Assembly (NCBI RefSeq): GCF_036898095.1
Contig: NC_090761.1
Coordinates: forward strand, 43,564,454 to 43,628,453
Direction: 5' to 3'
Length of the DNA: 64,000 nucleotides
Source of the DNA: Palaemon carinicauda
Taxonomy: Eukaryota; Arthropoda; Malacostraca; Decapoda; Palaemonidae
A model generated the notes under the pieces. The model did no database searches. It worked only from the letters and a program-made list of their open reading frames with translations, and had not been told where the DNA came from. Position 1 is the stretch's first letter. Each line of letters opens with the position of its first letter. The translations under genes were made by a program, and so were the position numbers. Below are positions 19,731-28,627 of the stretch, piece by piece.

Positions 19731-22202
19731 ATGGCTGACCCTTCACAAGTTCCCAAATTTAGGAAATGCAATGCTAGGGACTGTTCTAGGCATCTTCCGA
19801 AGGCTTCTATCGACCCTCACACTGTTTGTTCCAATTGTCGGGGTAAAACCTGTCAATTGGAAGATCGGTGTGAGGAGTGCGTGGGCCTTTCGGAATTCGA
19901 TTTTATCGAATTTGAAAAGTACACACGCAGGCTAGAGAGAGATAGAGTTAGGAGAAGTTCTTCTCGGTCTATTGATGTATCCTCTCCTCATGCCCCACAA
20001 CCTATTCCTTCCCCTGTAGTGGTTGTTCCTAACCCCCCTCCTAGCACTCAGGAACCATCGATGGCTGACATGATGCGTGCCATCCAGGCTCTGGGTGAGA
20101 GAGTTGAGTCCCTTGCAAGTGACCGCAATCAGCTCATGGCGGATGTTAAGGAGCTTAAGTGCCAAAGTGCAGTGGGAAGTGCTAAAGTGCCAAGTGATAG
20201 TGTTGTGAACAGTGTTGCGCTTGAGGGTTCGTCTGTTCGTGCCTGTCGTCCTCCTAGTCCGGGACCTCTTGCAAGCTCCCAAGTCCAGGGGAGAAGCAAT
20301 GTCGTACGACGCATGGGTTCGAGAGGCTTTAATCAGCGAACAGACGTTCCCTCCGTGGTATCGGGCGTATCTCCCCAAGATCGCCCCTACCTACCTAAGA
20401 CGAGAGAGCCCATTTATACCTCGTCGTCTGAAGGTGTTTCTCGAAAGAAACTTTGGACCAAGGTCTCACGACCGTTAAAGCGTAAATCGGTCCCTTCAGG
20501 ACAAGTCCAACGTCCCGGTTGTAGCCACTGGGTCAGTTCGGACTCGTTGCCGTCATCCGATGACTGCTCACCGCCTAAGAGAGGCAAAGCGGTACCGCTT
20601 CAGACACTAACACCGTCTGTCGCCGCACCTGCTCCCGTAGACCCTAAATGGGCTTTACTGCAAGACATGCAGTCCAAGCTTACGTCTCTGATGCAGGACT
20701 TTCATGCGGAGAAGGTTGCTGCCGTACCAGCAACGAGTGCAGTACCTAGCCTACAACCCTCCAAGCGATCGGTTGTGCGTCCTGTGGATGCTGAGGTAAC
20801 CTTCTCACGTACACCAGTTGAGGGAGTTCCTCAACCGATGCGTTCCAGTGTGGGCTGCCAGCCGCATGTTGACGTTAAGCGACGCACGGAGGTTGGTTTT
20901 GACGTTCTGGACGTTCAACAACCATCAGAGTTGCCTTGTTTTGACGCGGTGCGTCAACCTCCGCAACCCAGTGTGGTTTCCACTGCGCAACCCAGTGTGG
21001 TTTCCACTGCGCAACCCAGTCAGTCTAGACAGTCTCGGGTAGACGCTGTGCGTCCTCGCGCTACCATGGTTGTTGACAGCTCACAGACTGTGCAGCAGGT
21101 CCATGACGTTGCGTCCGGCTCAGTCACGCATGCACCAGTGCGACCGGACTCAGCGAACCAGCCGTTACCCACTCCGTTGCCGTTTCCTCATCAGTTTTCG
21201 GATGAGGAACTTTCTGATGATGATGTTGCTGCACATCAAGATGAACAACAATCAGAATTGGACGAGCCTAAGTCTACTCAACCCTCTTTGGACTTTAGAA
21301 AAGTTTTGGCTATTTTCAAAGAGCTGTTTCCTGACCAGTTTGTTTCTGTGGCTCCTCGTTCTCCGCCTTCAGAGTTTGTTTTAGGCATGCCTTCTACCGC
21401 ACCTGCCTTTACTAGACTCGTCCTCGCACGCTCGTCCAAGAGAGCTTTGCGGGTGATAGGAGACTGGTTAGAGTCCAAGAAGAGTTTAGGGAAGACAGCA
21501 TTTGCTTTTCCCCCTGCTAGACTCTCTTCTAGATCGAGCGTCTGGTATGCCACGGGAGAAGTTCTCGGCTTGGGAGTTCCTGCCTCTGCCCAGGGCGACT
21601 TCTCAAGTCTTGTAGACTCTCCCCGCCGCCTTGCCATGAGACGCTCAAAGATTTGTTGGTCATCATCGGACCTGGACCACCTTTTGATAGGAATCTTTAG
21701 GGCTTTTGAAGTCTTTAACTTCTTAGACTGGTGCCTAGGAGCCCTAAGCAGGAAGATCTCTTCGACAGATAAAGAGACTTCTTTGCTCATTATGTCCTGC
21801 ATGGACAAGGCCGTCCGTGATGGGTCCAATGAGCTTGCTGCCTCATTTGTGTCCGGAGTCCTGAAAAAGCGAGAATCTCTCTGCTCATTCCTTTCTGCTG
21901 GAGTTACACCGTGCCAGAGATCTGAGCTTCTCTTTGCTCCTCTTTCCAAGTGCCTATTTCCAGAAGTCCTGATAAAGGAAATAGCCGCTTCGTTAGTGCA
22001 GAAGGACACTCACGATCTTGTTGCGTCCTCAGCTCGCAAAGCTCCCCCTTTGCCTACCTTGTCAGCTAGACCAAGGATGGACACTCCAGCGTCTCGCTTT
22101 ATTCCGCCCTTTCGTGGCAGAGCCTCCAGCAGAGGAGGTGCTCGTGCCGAAGGGAAGCGAGGGAAGAGGAAAGGATCCAAGTCCTCTAAGGGCAGAGTCT
22201 GA
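19731..22202 (+). CDS. DIRS gag-like protein, copy 3
   Basis: ATG 19731 gives 823 residues. The start is supported by the aligned ATG of copy 4. Residues 13-50 form a Cys-rich knuckle (C13, C18, H30, C33, C36, C41, C47, C50) common at DIRS gag N-termini. A short predicted coiled coil follows (MADMMRAIQALGERVESL). Residues of about 150-510 are Ser/Pro/Gln-rich linker. From about 520 a helical capsid-like region runs through LDFRKVLAIFKELFPDQF, LGLGVPASAQGDFSSLVDS, FNFLDWCLGALSRK and LAASFVSGVLKKRE. The C-terminus is basic and Gly/Ser/Arg-rich, suiting nucleic-acid binding. It overlaps the RT frame by 185 bases. Particle formation is inferred from the family. Confidence 0.85.
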   Translation: MADPSQVPKFRKCNARDCSRHLPKASIDPHTVCSNCRGKTCQLEDRCEECVGLSEFDFIEFEKYTRRLERDRVRRSSSRSIDVSSPHAPQPIPSPVVVVPNPPPSTQEPSMADMMRAIQALGERVESLASDRNQLMADVKELKCQSAVGSAKVPSDSVVNSVALEGSSVRACRPPSPGPLASSQVQGRSNVVRRMGSRGFNQRTDVPSVVSGVSPQDRPYLPKTREPIYTSSSEGVSRKKLWTKVSRPLKRKSVPSGQVQRPGCSHWVSSDSLPSSDDCSPPKRGKAVPLQTLTPSVAAPAPVDPKWALLQDMQSKLTSLMQDFHAEKVAAVPATSAVPSLQPSKRSVVRPVDAEVTFSRTPVEGVPQPMRSSVGCQPHVDVKRRTEVGFDVLDVQQPSELPCFDAVRQPPQPSVVSTAQPSVVSTAQPSQSRQSRVDAVRPRATMVVDSSQTVQQVHDVASGSVTHAPVRPDSANQPLPTPLPFPHQFSDEELSDDDVAAHQDEQQSELDEPKSTQPSLDFRKVLAIFKELFPDQFVSVAPRSPPSEFVLGMPSTAPAFTRLVLARSSKRALRVIGDWLESKKSLGKTAFAFPPARLSSRSSVWYATGEVLGLGVPASAQGDFSSLVDSPRRLAMRRSKICWSSSDLDHLLIGIFRAFEVFNFLDWCLGALSRKISSTDKETSLLIMSCMDKAVRDGSNELAASFVSGVLKKRESLCSFLSAGVTPCQRSELLFAPLSKCLFPEVLIKEIAASLVQKDTHDLVASSARKAPPLPTLSARPRMDTPASRFIPPFRGRASSRGGARAEGKRGKRKGSKSSKGRV

Positions 22203-24261
22203 CTGCCCGCAACTTCAGACAGCAGTGGGAGCCAGACTCAAGAACTTCTGGCAAGCCTGGGAGAAGAGAGGCGCAGATGCACAATCTGTGAAGTTGCTCA
22301 GAGAGGGGTACAAGATCCCTTTTGTACGAAAACCCCCTCTAGCAACGTCTCCCATCGATCTCTCTCCCAGGTACAGAGAGGAAGAAAAGAGACGAGCCCT
22401 GAAACTGGAAGTGTCTCTTTTGCTAGAGAAGGGAGCGGTGGTCAAAGTCTCGGACCTTCAATCACCGGGATTCTACAACCGCCTCTTCTTGGTTTCAAAG
22501 AAGACAGGAGGGTGGAGGCCGGTGCTAGACGTCAGTGCTCTGAATGTCTTTGTCACAAAGACGAAGTTCTCCATGGAGACCACAAAGTCAGTCTTAGCAG
22601 CGGTCAGAAGGGAAGACTGGATGGTCTCCCTAGACCTAAGGGACGCCTACTTCCACGTCCCCATCCACCCAGACTCCCAACCTTTTCTGAGATTCGTTTT
22701 CGAAAAGGTGGTCTACCAGTTTCGGGCCCTGTGCTTTGGCCTAAGCACAGCTCCTCTCGTGTTTACGAGGCTGATGAGGAATGTAGCCAAATTCCTCCAT
22801 TTATCGGACATCCGAGCCTCCCTTTATTTGGACGACTGGCTTCTCAGAGCCTCTTCCAGTCGTCGCTGTCTGAAGGATCTCAAGTGGACTCTAGATCTGA
22901 ACAAGGAATTGGGACTCCTAGTCAATTTGGAAAAGTCGCAACTGGTCCCATCCCAAACTATTGTGTATTTAGGGATGGAGATTCACAGTCTAGCTTTTTG
23001 GGCTTTTCCGTCGGCCCCCAGAATAAGTCAAGCCCTGTTATTCATCCAGAACATGCTGAAGAAGGAACGCTGCTCAGTCAGGCTGTGGATGAGTCTGGTA
23101 GGGACGCTATCATCCCTGGAACAATGTGTGTCATTAGGAAGACTACACCTCCGTCCGCTTCAATACCATCTAGCTTTTCACTGGAAAAAGGACAAGACGC
23201 TAGAAGCGGTCTCGATCCCGATTTCCGAAAAGATGAAGTCTTGTCTGACTTGGTGGAAGGACAATATCAACTTAAGAGAGGGTCTTCCCCTGGCTGTTCA
23301 GACTCCCAACCACGTTCTCTTCTCGGACGCATCGGACGTGGGCTGGGGCGCGACATTAGACGGTCGGGAATGCTCAGGACTGTGGAACTCGAGTCAGAGG
23401 AACATGCATATCAACTGCAAGGAGCTGTTGGCAGTACATCTGGCCTTGAAAAGCTTCAAGTCTCTCCTTCGAGGCAAAGTGGTGGAAGTGAACTCAGACA
23501 ACACCACTGCCTTGGCGTACATCTCCAAGCAAGGAGGGACCCACTCACTGACGTTGTACGAGATCGCAAGGGACCTGCTCATCTGGTCAAAAGGTCAAGA
23601 CATCTCACTAGTAACGAGGTTCATCCAAGGCAACTTGAATGTCATAGCAGATTGTCTCAGTCGGAAAGGGCAAGTAATTCCAACAGAATGGACCCTCCAC
23701 AAGGATGTATGCAAGAGACTTTGGGCCACTTGGGGCCAACCAACCATAGATCTCTTTGCAACCTCGCTGACCAAGAGGCTTCCAATCTATTGCTCCCCAG
23801 TCCCGGACCCAGCAGCAATACATATAGATGCCTTTCTCCTAGATTGGTCACATCTAGATCTCTACGCATTCCCACCGTTCAAGATTGTCAACAAGGTACT
23901 GCAGAAGTTCGCCTCTCACGAAGGGACAAGGTTGACGCTAGTTGCTCCCCTCTGGCCCGCAAGAGAATGGTTCACCGAGGTACTTCGATGGCTAGTAGAC
24001 GTTCCCAGAAGTCTTCCTCTAAGGGTGGACCTTCTACGTCAGCCGCACGTAAAGAAGGTACACCAAAGCCTCCTCGCTCTTCGTCTGACTGCCTTCAGAC
24101 TATCGAAAGACTCTCGAGAGCTAGAGGCTTTTCGAAGGAGGCAGCCAGTGCGATTGCTAGAGCAAGGAGAGCATCCACCATTAGAGTCTACCAATCGAAG
24201 TGGGAAGTCTTCCGAGACTGGTGCAAGTCAGTCTCTGTATCCTCGACCAGTACCTCTGTAG
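22018..24261 (+). CDS. Reverse transcriptase, RNase H and MT-like protein, DIRS copy 3
   Basis: A frame of 747 codons. RT fingers and palm are clear: LLEKGAVVKV, FYNRLFLVSKKTGGWRPVLD, SLDLRDAYFHVPIHP, ALCFGLSTAPLVFTRLM, and the catalytic YLDDW at residues 270-274. RNase H carries D437 (FSDASD), E469 (CKELLA), D494 (NSDNTT) and D545 (ADCLSR). A C-terminal block (TIDLFATS, DAFLLDWSHLDLYAFPPF, LVAPLWPAREWF) is typical of DIRS and may be the degenerate Dam-like methyltransferase domain described for that group; its NPPY-type motif reads FPPF. No ATG precedes the RT motifs, and the frame is +1 to gag, so expression by frameshifting or re-initiation is likely. Confidence 0.9.
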   Translation: MLRPQLAKLPLCLPCQLDQGWTLQRLALFRPFVAEPPAEEVLVPKGSEGRGKDPSPLRAESDCPQLQTAVGARLKNFWQAWEKRGADAQSVKLLREGYKIPFVRKPPLATSPIDLSPRYREEEKRRALKLEVSLLLEKGAVVKVSDLQSPGFYNRLFLVSKKTGGWRPVLDVSALNVFVTKTKFSMETTKSVLAAVRREDWMVSLDLRDAYFHVPIHPDSQPFLRFVFEKVVYQFRALCFGLSTAPLVFTRLMRNVAKFLHLSDIRASLYLDDWLLRASSSRRCLKDLKWTLDLNKELGLLVNLEKSQLVPSQTIVYLGMEIHSLAFWAFPSAPRISQALLFIQNMLKKERCSVRLWMSLVGTLSSLEQCVSLGRLHLRPLQYHLAFHWKKDKTLEAVSIPISEKMKSCLTWWKDNINLREGLPLAVQTPNHVLFSDASDVGWGATLDGRECSGLWNSSQRNMHINCKELLAVHLALKSFKSLLRGKVVEVNSDNTTALAYISKQGGTHSLTLYEIARDLLIWSKGQDISLVTRFIQGNLNVIADCLSRKGQVIPTEWTLHKDVCKRLWATWGQPTIDLFATSLTKRLPIYCSPVPDPAAIHIDAFLLDWSHLDLYAFPPFKIVNKVLQKFASHEGTRLTLVAPLWPAREWFTEVLRWLVDVPRSLPLRVDLLRQPHVKKVHQSLLALRLTAFRLSKDSRELEAFRRRQPVRLLEQGEHPPLESTNRSGKSSETGASQSLYPRPVPL

Positions 24262-25160
24262 CTCAAATAGCTGACTTTCTCTTATACCTGAGAAAAGGAC
24301 GATCCCTTTCAGCTCCCACTATCAAGGGCTACAGAAGCATGTTGGCATCGGTCTTCTGGCATAGAGGCTTAGATCTTTCCAACAATAAAGATCTTCAAGA
24401 CCTCCTTAAGTCTTTTGAGACCACTAAGGAGCGTCGTTTGGTTACACCTGGTTGGAATTTAGACGTGGTACTAAGATTCCTCATGTCAGACAGGTTTGAG
24501 CCGCTACAATCAGCCTCCCTGAAAGATCTCACTTTAAAGACACTTTTCCTGGTATGCTTAGCCTCAGCTAAAAGAGTCAGTGAGATTCATGCCTTCAGCA
24601 AGAACATCGGATTTTCGTCAGAAAAAGCCACATGTTCGCTACAACTTGGTTTTCTAGCCAAAAATGAGCTGCCTTCTCGACCTTGGCCTAAATCGTTCGA
24701 TATTCCCAGCTTATCGGAGATTGTAGGCAATGAACTAGAAAGAGTCTTATGCCCTGTGAGAGCTCTTAAGTTCTATTTAAAGCGCACTAAACCTTTACGA
24801 GGCCAATCTGAAGCTTTATGGTGTTCAGTTAAGAAACCATCTTTGCCTATGTCAAAGAATGCTTTATCCTACTTTATCAGACTGTTAATACGAGAAGCTC
24901 ATTCACATCTGAGTGAGGAAGACCAAGCTTTGCTTAAGGTGAAGACGCACGAAGTTAGAGCTGTTGCAACTTCCGTGGCCTTTAAGCAAAATAGATCTCT
25001 GCGAAGTATAATGGACGCAACCTATTGGAGAAGCAAGTCAGTGTTCGCATCTTTTTATCTAAAGGATGTCCAGTCTCTTTACGAGGACTGCTACACACTG
25101 GGACCATTCGTAGCAGCGAGTGCAGTAGTGGGTGAGGGCTCAACCACTACAATTCCCTAA
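23967..25160 (+). CDS. Tyrosine recombinase, DIRS copy 3, intact
   Basis: ATG 23967 gives 397 residues and overlaps the RT-RNase H frame by 295 bases. It is the enzyme thought to insert the circular DIRS DNA by strand exchange without target duplication. The N-terminal arm is Ser/Lys-rich, followed by a core-binding domain (VYQSKWEVFRDWCK, SAPTIKGYRSML). Catalytic residues are R203 (AKRVSEI), H328 and R331 (THEVRAV), W354 (ATYWRS) and Y364 (SFYLKD). Trp in place of the second His is common in this superfamily. The frame stays open upstream to 22512, but that part is antiphase to the real RT. Confidence 0.93.
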   Translation: MVHRGTSMASRRSQKSSSKGGPSTSAARKEGTPKPPRSSSDCLQTIERLSRARGFSKEAASAIARARRASTIRVYQSKWEVFRDWCKSVSVSSTSTSVAQIADFLLYLRKGRSLSAPTIKGYRSMLASVFWHRGLDLSNNKDLQDLLKSFETTKERRLVTPGWNLDVVLRFLMSDRFEPLQSASLKDLTLKTLFLVCLASAKRVSEIHAFSKNIGFSSEKATCSLQLGFLAKNELPSRPWPKSFDIPSLSEIVGNELERVLCPVRALKFYLKRTKPLRGQSEALWCSVKKPSLPMSKNALSYFIRLLIREAHSHLSEEDQALLKVKTHEVRAVATSVAFKQNRSLRSIMDATYWRSKSVFASFYLKDVQSLYEDCYTLGPFVAASAVVGEGSTTTIP

Positions 25161-25561
25161 TTCCATACCCTTTTAATCTTTCTCTTGAAATGTTTTTAAT
25201 GTTGTTTTTATGGGTTGTCCGGAAGGCTAAGAAGCCTTTCGCATCCTGGTTGATTTGGCGGGTGGTCAAAGTCATTTCTTGAGAGCGCCTAGATTAAGGT
25301 TTTGATGAGGTCCTGTTGTATGGGTTGCAACCCTTGATACTTCAGCTCCTAGGGGTCGATCAGCATCCTAAGAGGATCGCGAGGCTCCGTAAGGAAGACG
25401 TACTTAAAAGGCAGAGTAATTGTTCAAGTCGACTTCCTTACCAGGTACCTTTTTATTTTGTTTTTGTTATTTTGATAACTTCTAAAATGAAATAAAAAAC
25501 TCTTAGCTCATAAAATGTAAACATATTTTGCTGGTCTCTACCCACCATCCTGGGTGTGAAT

Positions 25562-25653
25562 CAGCTATATATTCACCGGCTAAGTTAAGTATTTAAAAAT
25601 GATATTTTAATTATAAAATAAATTTTTGAATATACTTACCCGGTGAATATATA
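25562..25653 (+). repeat. Internal complementary region, DIRS copy 3
   Basis: Reverse complement of the joined ends, meeting at TTTAAAAATGATATTTT. That spelling differs from the other copies exactly as this copy's own ends do. Confidence 0.9.
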
Positions 25654-25702
25654 AATTAAATGACCCTCCCTTCCTCCCCAATAGAGACGCAGTGGGACGA
25701 GG

Positions 25703-25894
25703 AGAAAATTGAGTCTTTGTTTACATAAGAGCTGGGTATCTGGTCGACAGATGGCGCTGTTGGGCACACCCGCAACCTGTGTAGCGATCGCTGGCGAGTT
25801 TTTTCCGTAGAGTTTGTCTGTCGAGCAACAGAGTTGCAGCTATATATTCACCGGGTAAGTATATTCAAAAATTTATTTTATAATTAAAATATCA
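25703..25894 (+). repeat. Right inverted terminal repeat, DIRS copy 3
   Basis: Inverted match to 19354-19526. The tip contains ACCGGGTAAGTATATTC and ends in AAAATATCA at 25894. Confidence 0.9.
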
Positions 25895-26194
25895 TATTTA
25901 TGAAGAATGTTCAGAAATATTGTAGCACTTGTTTGCGTCATATACTGTACTGTACACTATAGTGTATCGGCAATCATGTAGCTCTCCTACTCTTTGGTGT
26001 TAGTGTAATCTGATTTTTAACTTCTCATGAAGAAACCCCCAGTAGAGAAGGGGGTTTTAAGTAGTTTCTTCAATATTTTTTTCAGCTTATGCAATTGTTA
26101 TGTAAATCATGTTTTATGCCCAGTACTTTTTTTTTTTGTTATAAATTTGTTTTTTAATGGGAAAATTATTATGATAGCATACATTCTTTTGTAG

Positions 26195-26430
26195 ATCACC
26201 TTGTTCGTTTCCTGGTTGACTGGTATCAGCGCAATGAACGAGAAGTTCACTGTAATACAGTGCCGCCGCCACCAGCAGAAAGGTTTCCCAAAATGAGTTT
26301 TAGCCCGTCAGAATCATTGCTAAACTCGACGTCGATAATACCCAAGTTGGTGAGCGAGGGCAAAGCTGACATTATCATTGATACTCTGCGAGCATATAGT
26401 CAGCTGCCATATGTGGACAAGGAAGCTGTG
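26195..26430 (+). CDS. RO60: RO60 exon, start of TROVE domain
   Basis: Preceded by a TTTTGTAG acceptor and followed by GTTAGT. It encodes 78 residues plus a split Asp, starting HLVRFLVDWYQRNEREVHC, which fits the RLHRFLCFG region of vertebrate RO60. Its end (ADIIIDTLRAYSQLPYVDKEAV) fits the segment before the ALAICSQ helix. It is in the right order and phase with the neighbouring exons. The middle (about 15 residues rich in Pro and Ser) is divergent. The TROVE domain is a HEAT-like helical ring that binds single-stranded RNA ends in its centre. Confidence 0.85.
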
Positions 26431-26985
26431 GTTAGTAAAAATACTTTGCTGATGGTTTTATAAATCAAAAAGTCTGGTATTTATTCTAACCCTTTGTGAT
26501 TTTTACAAGATCCAAAATTTGTCTGTGGGTAATTTTTTTATTGACTGGTTATGGTCAGTAAAGTTTTTCTTTTATAGTTGGCTGAAAATTATTTGTTCCT
26601 ACATAGATACAAACATATTGTCCTTTAATTAAGAGAGAACTTACGAGGGAGCTGGAATGGTTATTACATCATTAACAAGCTAGTTGCATAATTGATGGCA
26701 GGTAAGAGAGGGGGAGCTACCTTCCTGTCAACCTGACTCAAGCTACTTTTGACTTCGGCCACTTGGTGAATGGATGTTTTGTGCTAGCTCCTTATTTTTC
26801 CCTAGCACTATAAGATCTTTTTCTTCTTTTGGTTTATTATAAATTTGGTTAATGCCTATATAAATACAAACCTTCATCCGGTAATAGGAATATGATTTCA
26901 ACAAAATCTGAAACAACTGTTGAGTCCCCATTTTGATTTTGGCTGCTGAGTAGTAAAGAAGTACTTCTCTACGATTGTATATGTA
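26431..26985. other. Intron 2 sequence, no gene
   Basis: Contains short stretches resembling family B DIRS tips (ATACAAACATATTG near 26610 and ATACAAACCTTCAT near 26864) but no clear element. The RTE-like LINE begins near its right edge. Confidence 0.35.
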
Positions 26986-28045
26986 GTGGTGAGAGAGGTG
27001 AATGCTCGAGTGCTTGGACGAGGATTGAAACTGGTAGATGAGAATGACCATGAAAGGGAGGTTAATCAGTTGTTGTTTGCGGATGATACTGTACTGGTTG
27101 CAGACGCGGAAGAGAAGCTTGCCCGATTAGTGACAGAATTTGGAACGGTGTGTGAGAGAAAGAAGTTGAGAGTTAATGTGAGTAAGAGTAAGGTTATGAG
27201 ATGTACGAGAAGGGAAGGTGGTGTGAGGTTGAATGGAAAGTTACTTGAGGAGGTGGATCAGTTTGAGTACTTGGGGTCTGTTGTTGCATCAAATGGTGGA
27301 GTGGAAGCAGATGTACGTCAGAGAGTGAATGAAGGTTGCAAAGTGTTGGGGGCAGTTAAGGATGTAGTAAAAAATAGAGGGTTGGGCATGAATGTAAAGA
27401 GAGTTCTGTATGAGAAAGTGATTGTACCAACTGTGATGTATGGATCGGAGTTGTGGGGAATGAAAGTGACGGAGAGACAGAAATTGAATGTGTTTGGGAT
27501 GAAGTGTCTAAGGAGTATGGCTGGTGTATCTCGAGTAGATAGGGTTAGGAACAAAGTAGTGAGAGTGAGAATGGGTGTAAGAAATAAGTTAGCAGCTAGA
27601 GTGGATATGAATGTGTTGAGGTAGTTTGGCCTTGTTGAGAGAATGGGAAATGGCTGTCTGCTAAAGAAGGTGATGAATGCAAGAGTTGATGGGAGAAGTA
27701 CAAGAGAAAGGCCAAGGTTTGGGTGGATGGATGGAGTGAAGGAAGCTCTGGGTGATAGGAGGATAGATGTGAGAGAGTCAGGAGAGTGTGCTAGAAATAG
27801 GAATGAATGGCGAGCGATTGTGACGCAGTTCCGGTAGGCCCTGCTGCTCACTCCAGTGCCTTAGATGACCACGGAGGTAGCAGCATTGGGGTATTCAGCG
27901 TTATGAAGCTTCATATGTGGTGGATAACGGGGGAGGGTGGGCTGTGGCACCCTAGCAGTACCAGCCGAATTCGGTTGAGTCCCTTGTCAGGCTGGGTGGA
28001 ACATTTGTTTGATGTCGGCTACCCCCGAAAATTGGAGGAAGTGCC
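26986..28045 (+). mobile_element. 5'-truncated RTE-like LINE with one stop
   Basis: The frame 26986-27837 encodes the C-terminal half of a non-LTR reverse transcriptase. The catalytic LLFADDTVLVA box, a KSKVM motif and a FEYLGSVV motif are visible, followed by ERMGNGCLLKKVMNARVDG and a WMDGVKEAL block. A single in-frame TAG at 27622-27624 interrupts it, and the 5' part (endonuclease and RT fingers) is missing. About 200 bases of 3' sequence follow. I favour an RTE-type clade from the C-terminal pattern but am not certain. Dead-on-arrival truncation is typical of LINEs. Confidence 0.8.
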
Positions 28046-28247
28046 TCGGTATGTATTTACTAGCTAAGCTATAACCCTAGTTGAAGAAGCAAGATGTTAT
28101 AAGTCTTACGGTACCAACAGGGAAAAATGGCCCAGTGAGGAAAGGAAATGAATAAATAAGCAAATGGTATGAGAAATAATGAAGAATAAAATATTTGAAA
28201 AATAGTAACATCAAAACAGATATTTCATATATAAACTGTAAAAATAC
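28046..28247 (-). mobile_element. LINE 3' end, minus strand (copy b), part interrupted by DIRS copy 4
   Basis: Reads, on the minus strand, as the same 3' terminal sequence as 10573-11060 and 35205-35650 (CTCACTGGGC block, then CAACTAGGGTTATAGCTTAG). The element continues on the far side of DIRS copy 4 at 34724, which shows that copy 4 inserted into it. Confidence 0.75.
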
Positions 28248-28421
28248 TTTTTCAATATTAATCTTACCCGGTGATCATGTAGCTGCAACTCTGTTGCCCG
28301 ACAGAAAAAACCTACGGTCGGGATACGCCAGCGATCGCTATACAGGTGGGGGTGTACAACAACAGCGCCATCTGTCGAGTAGGTACTCAGGTACTTCTTG
28401 TCAACAAGAACCAATTTTCTC
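28248..28421 (+). repeat. Left inverted terminal repeat, DIRS copy 4
   Basis: Inverted match to 34530-34723. The first bases are the T-run predicted by the ICR centre. Confidence 0.9.
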
Positions 28422-28627
28422 TCTGTCGTGCCACCGGCAAGACCTACTTGATACGCTGTTGTTTCTGGAGTTGATTTTCACGCTTTTTGGTGATGTATTC
28501 TCTCTAGATATTAGCTTTCGCTGTACAGGAGTTATTATCATTACCTTATCAAGCTTTTTTGATTAGATTTGGATTATTTGTTGACGACTTGGATAGATTT
28601 TGGATTTCCCCCTTTGACTAATTCAAG

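Larger units (their letters stand above)
19354..25894 (+). mobile_element. DIRS retrotransposon copy 3, all frames open
   Basis: Lies in intron 1 in the sense of RO60. ITRs at 19354-19526 and 25703-25894, ICR at 25562-25653. Gag, RT-RNase H and YR frames are all uninterrupted with catalytic residues present, so this is the best candidate in the window for a recently or presently autonomous element. It fills nearly the whole intron: about 393 bp would remain without it. Confidence 0.95.

Noticed and set aside
21278..22009. Minus-strand frames opposite gag in copies 3 and 4
   Set aside because: Shadow of the conserved gag coding region; no independent motif.
22512..23966. N-terminal half of an 882-residue recombinase in copies 3 and 4
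   Set aside because: It is antiphase to clear RT-RNase H motifs and begins at GTG. I annotated YR from the conserved ATG instead, but kept the open shadow frame as a finding.
27318..27851. Minus-strand frame of 177 codons
   Set aside because: Antisense of the RTE-like LINE reverse transcriptase, whose FADD motif is on the plus strand.
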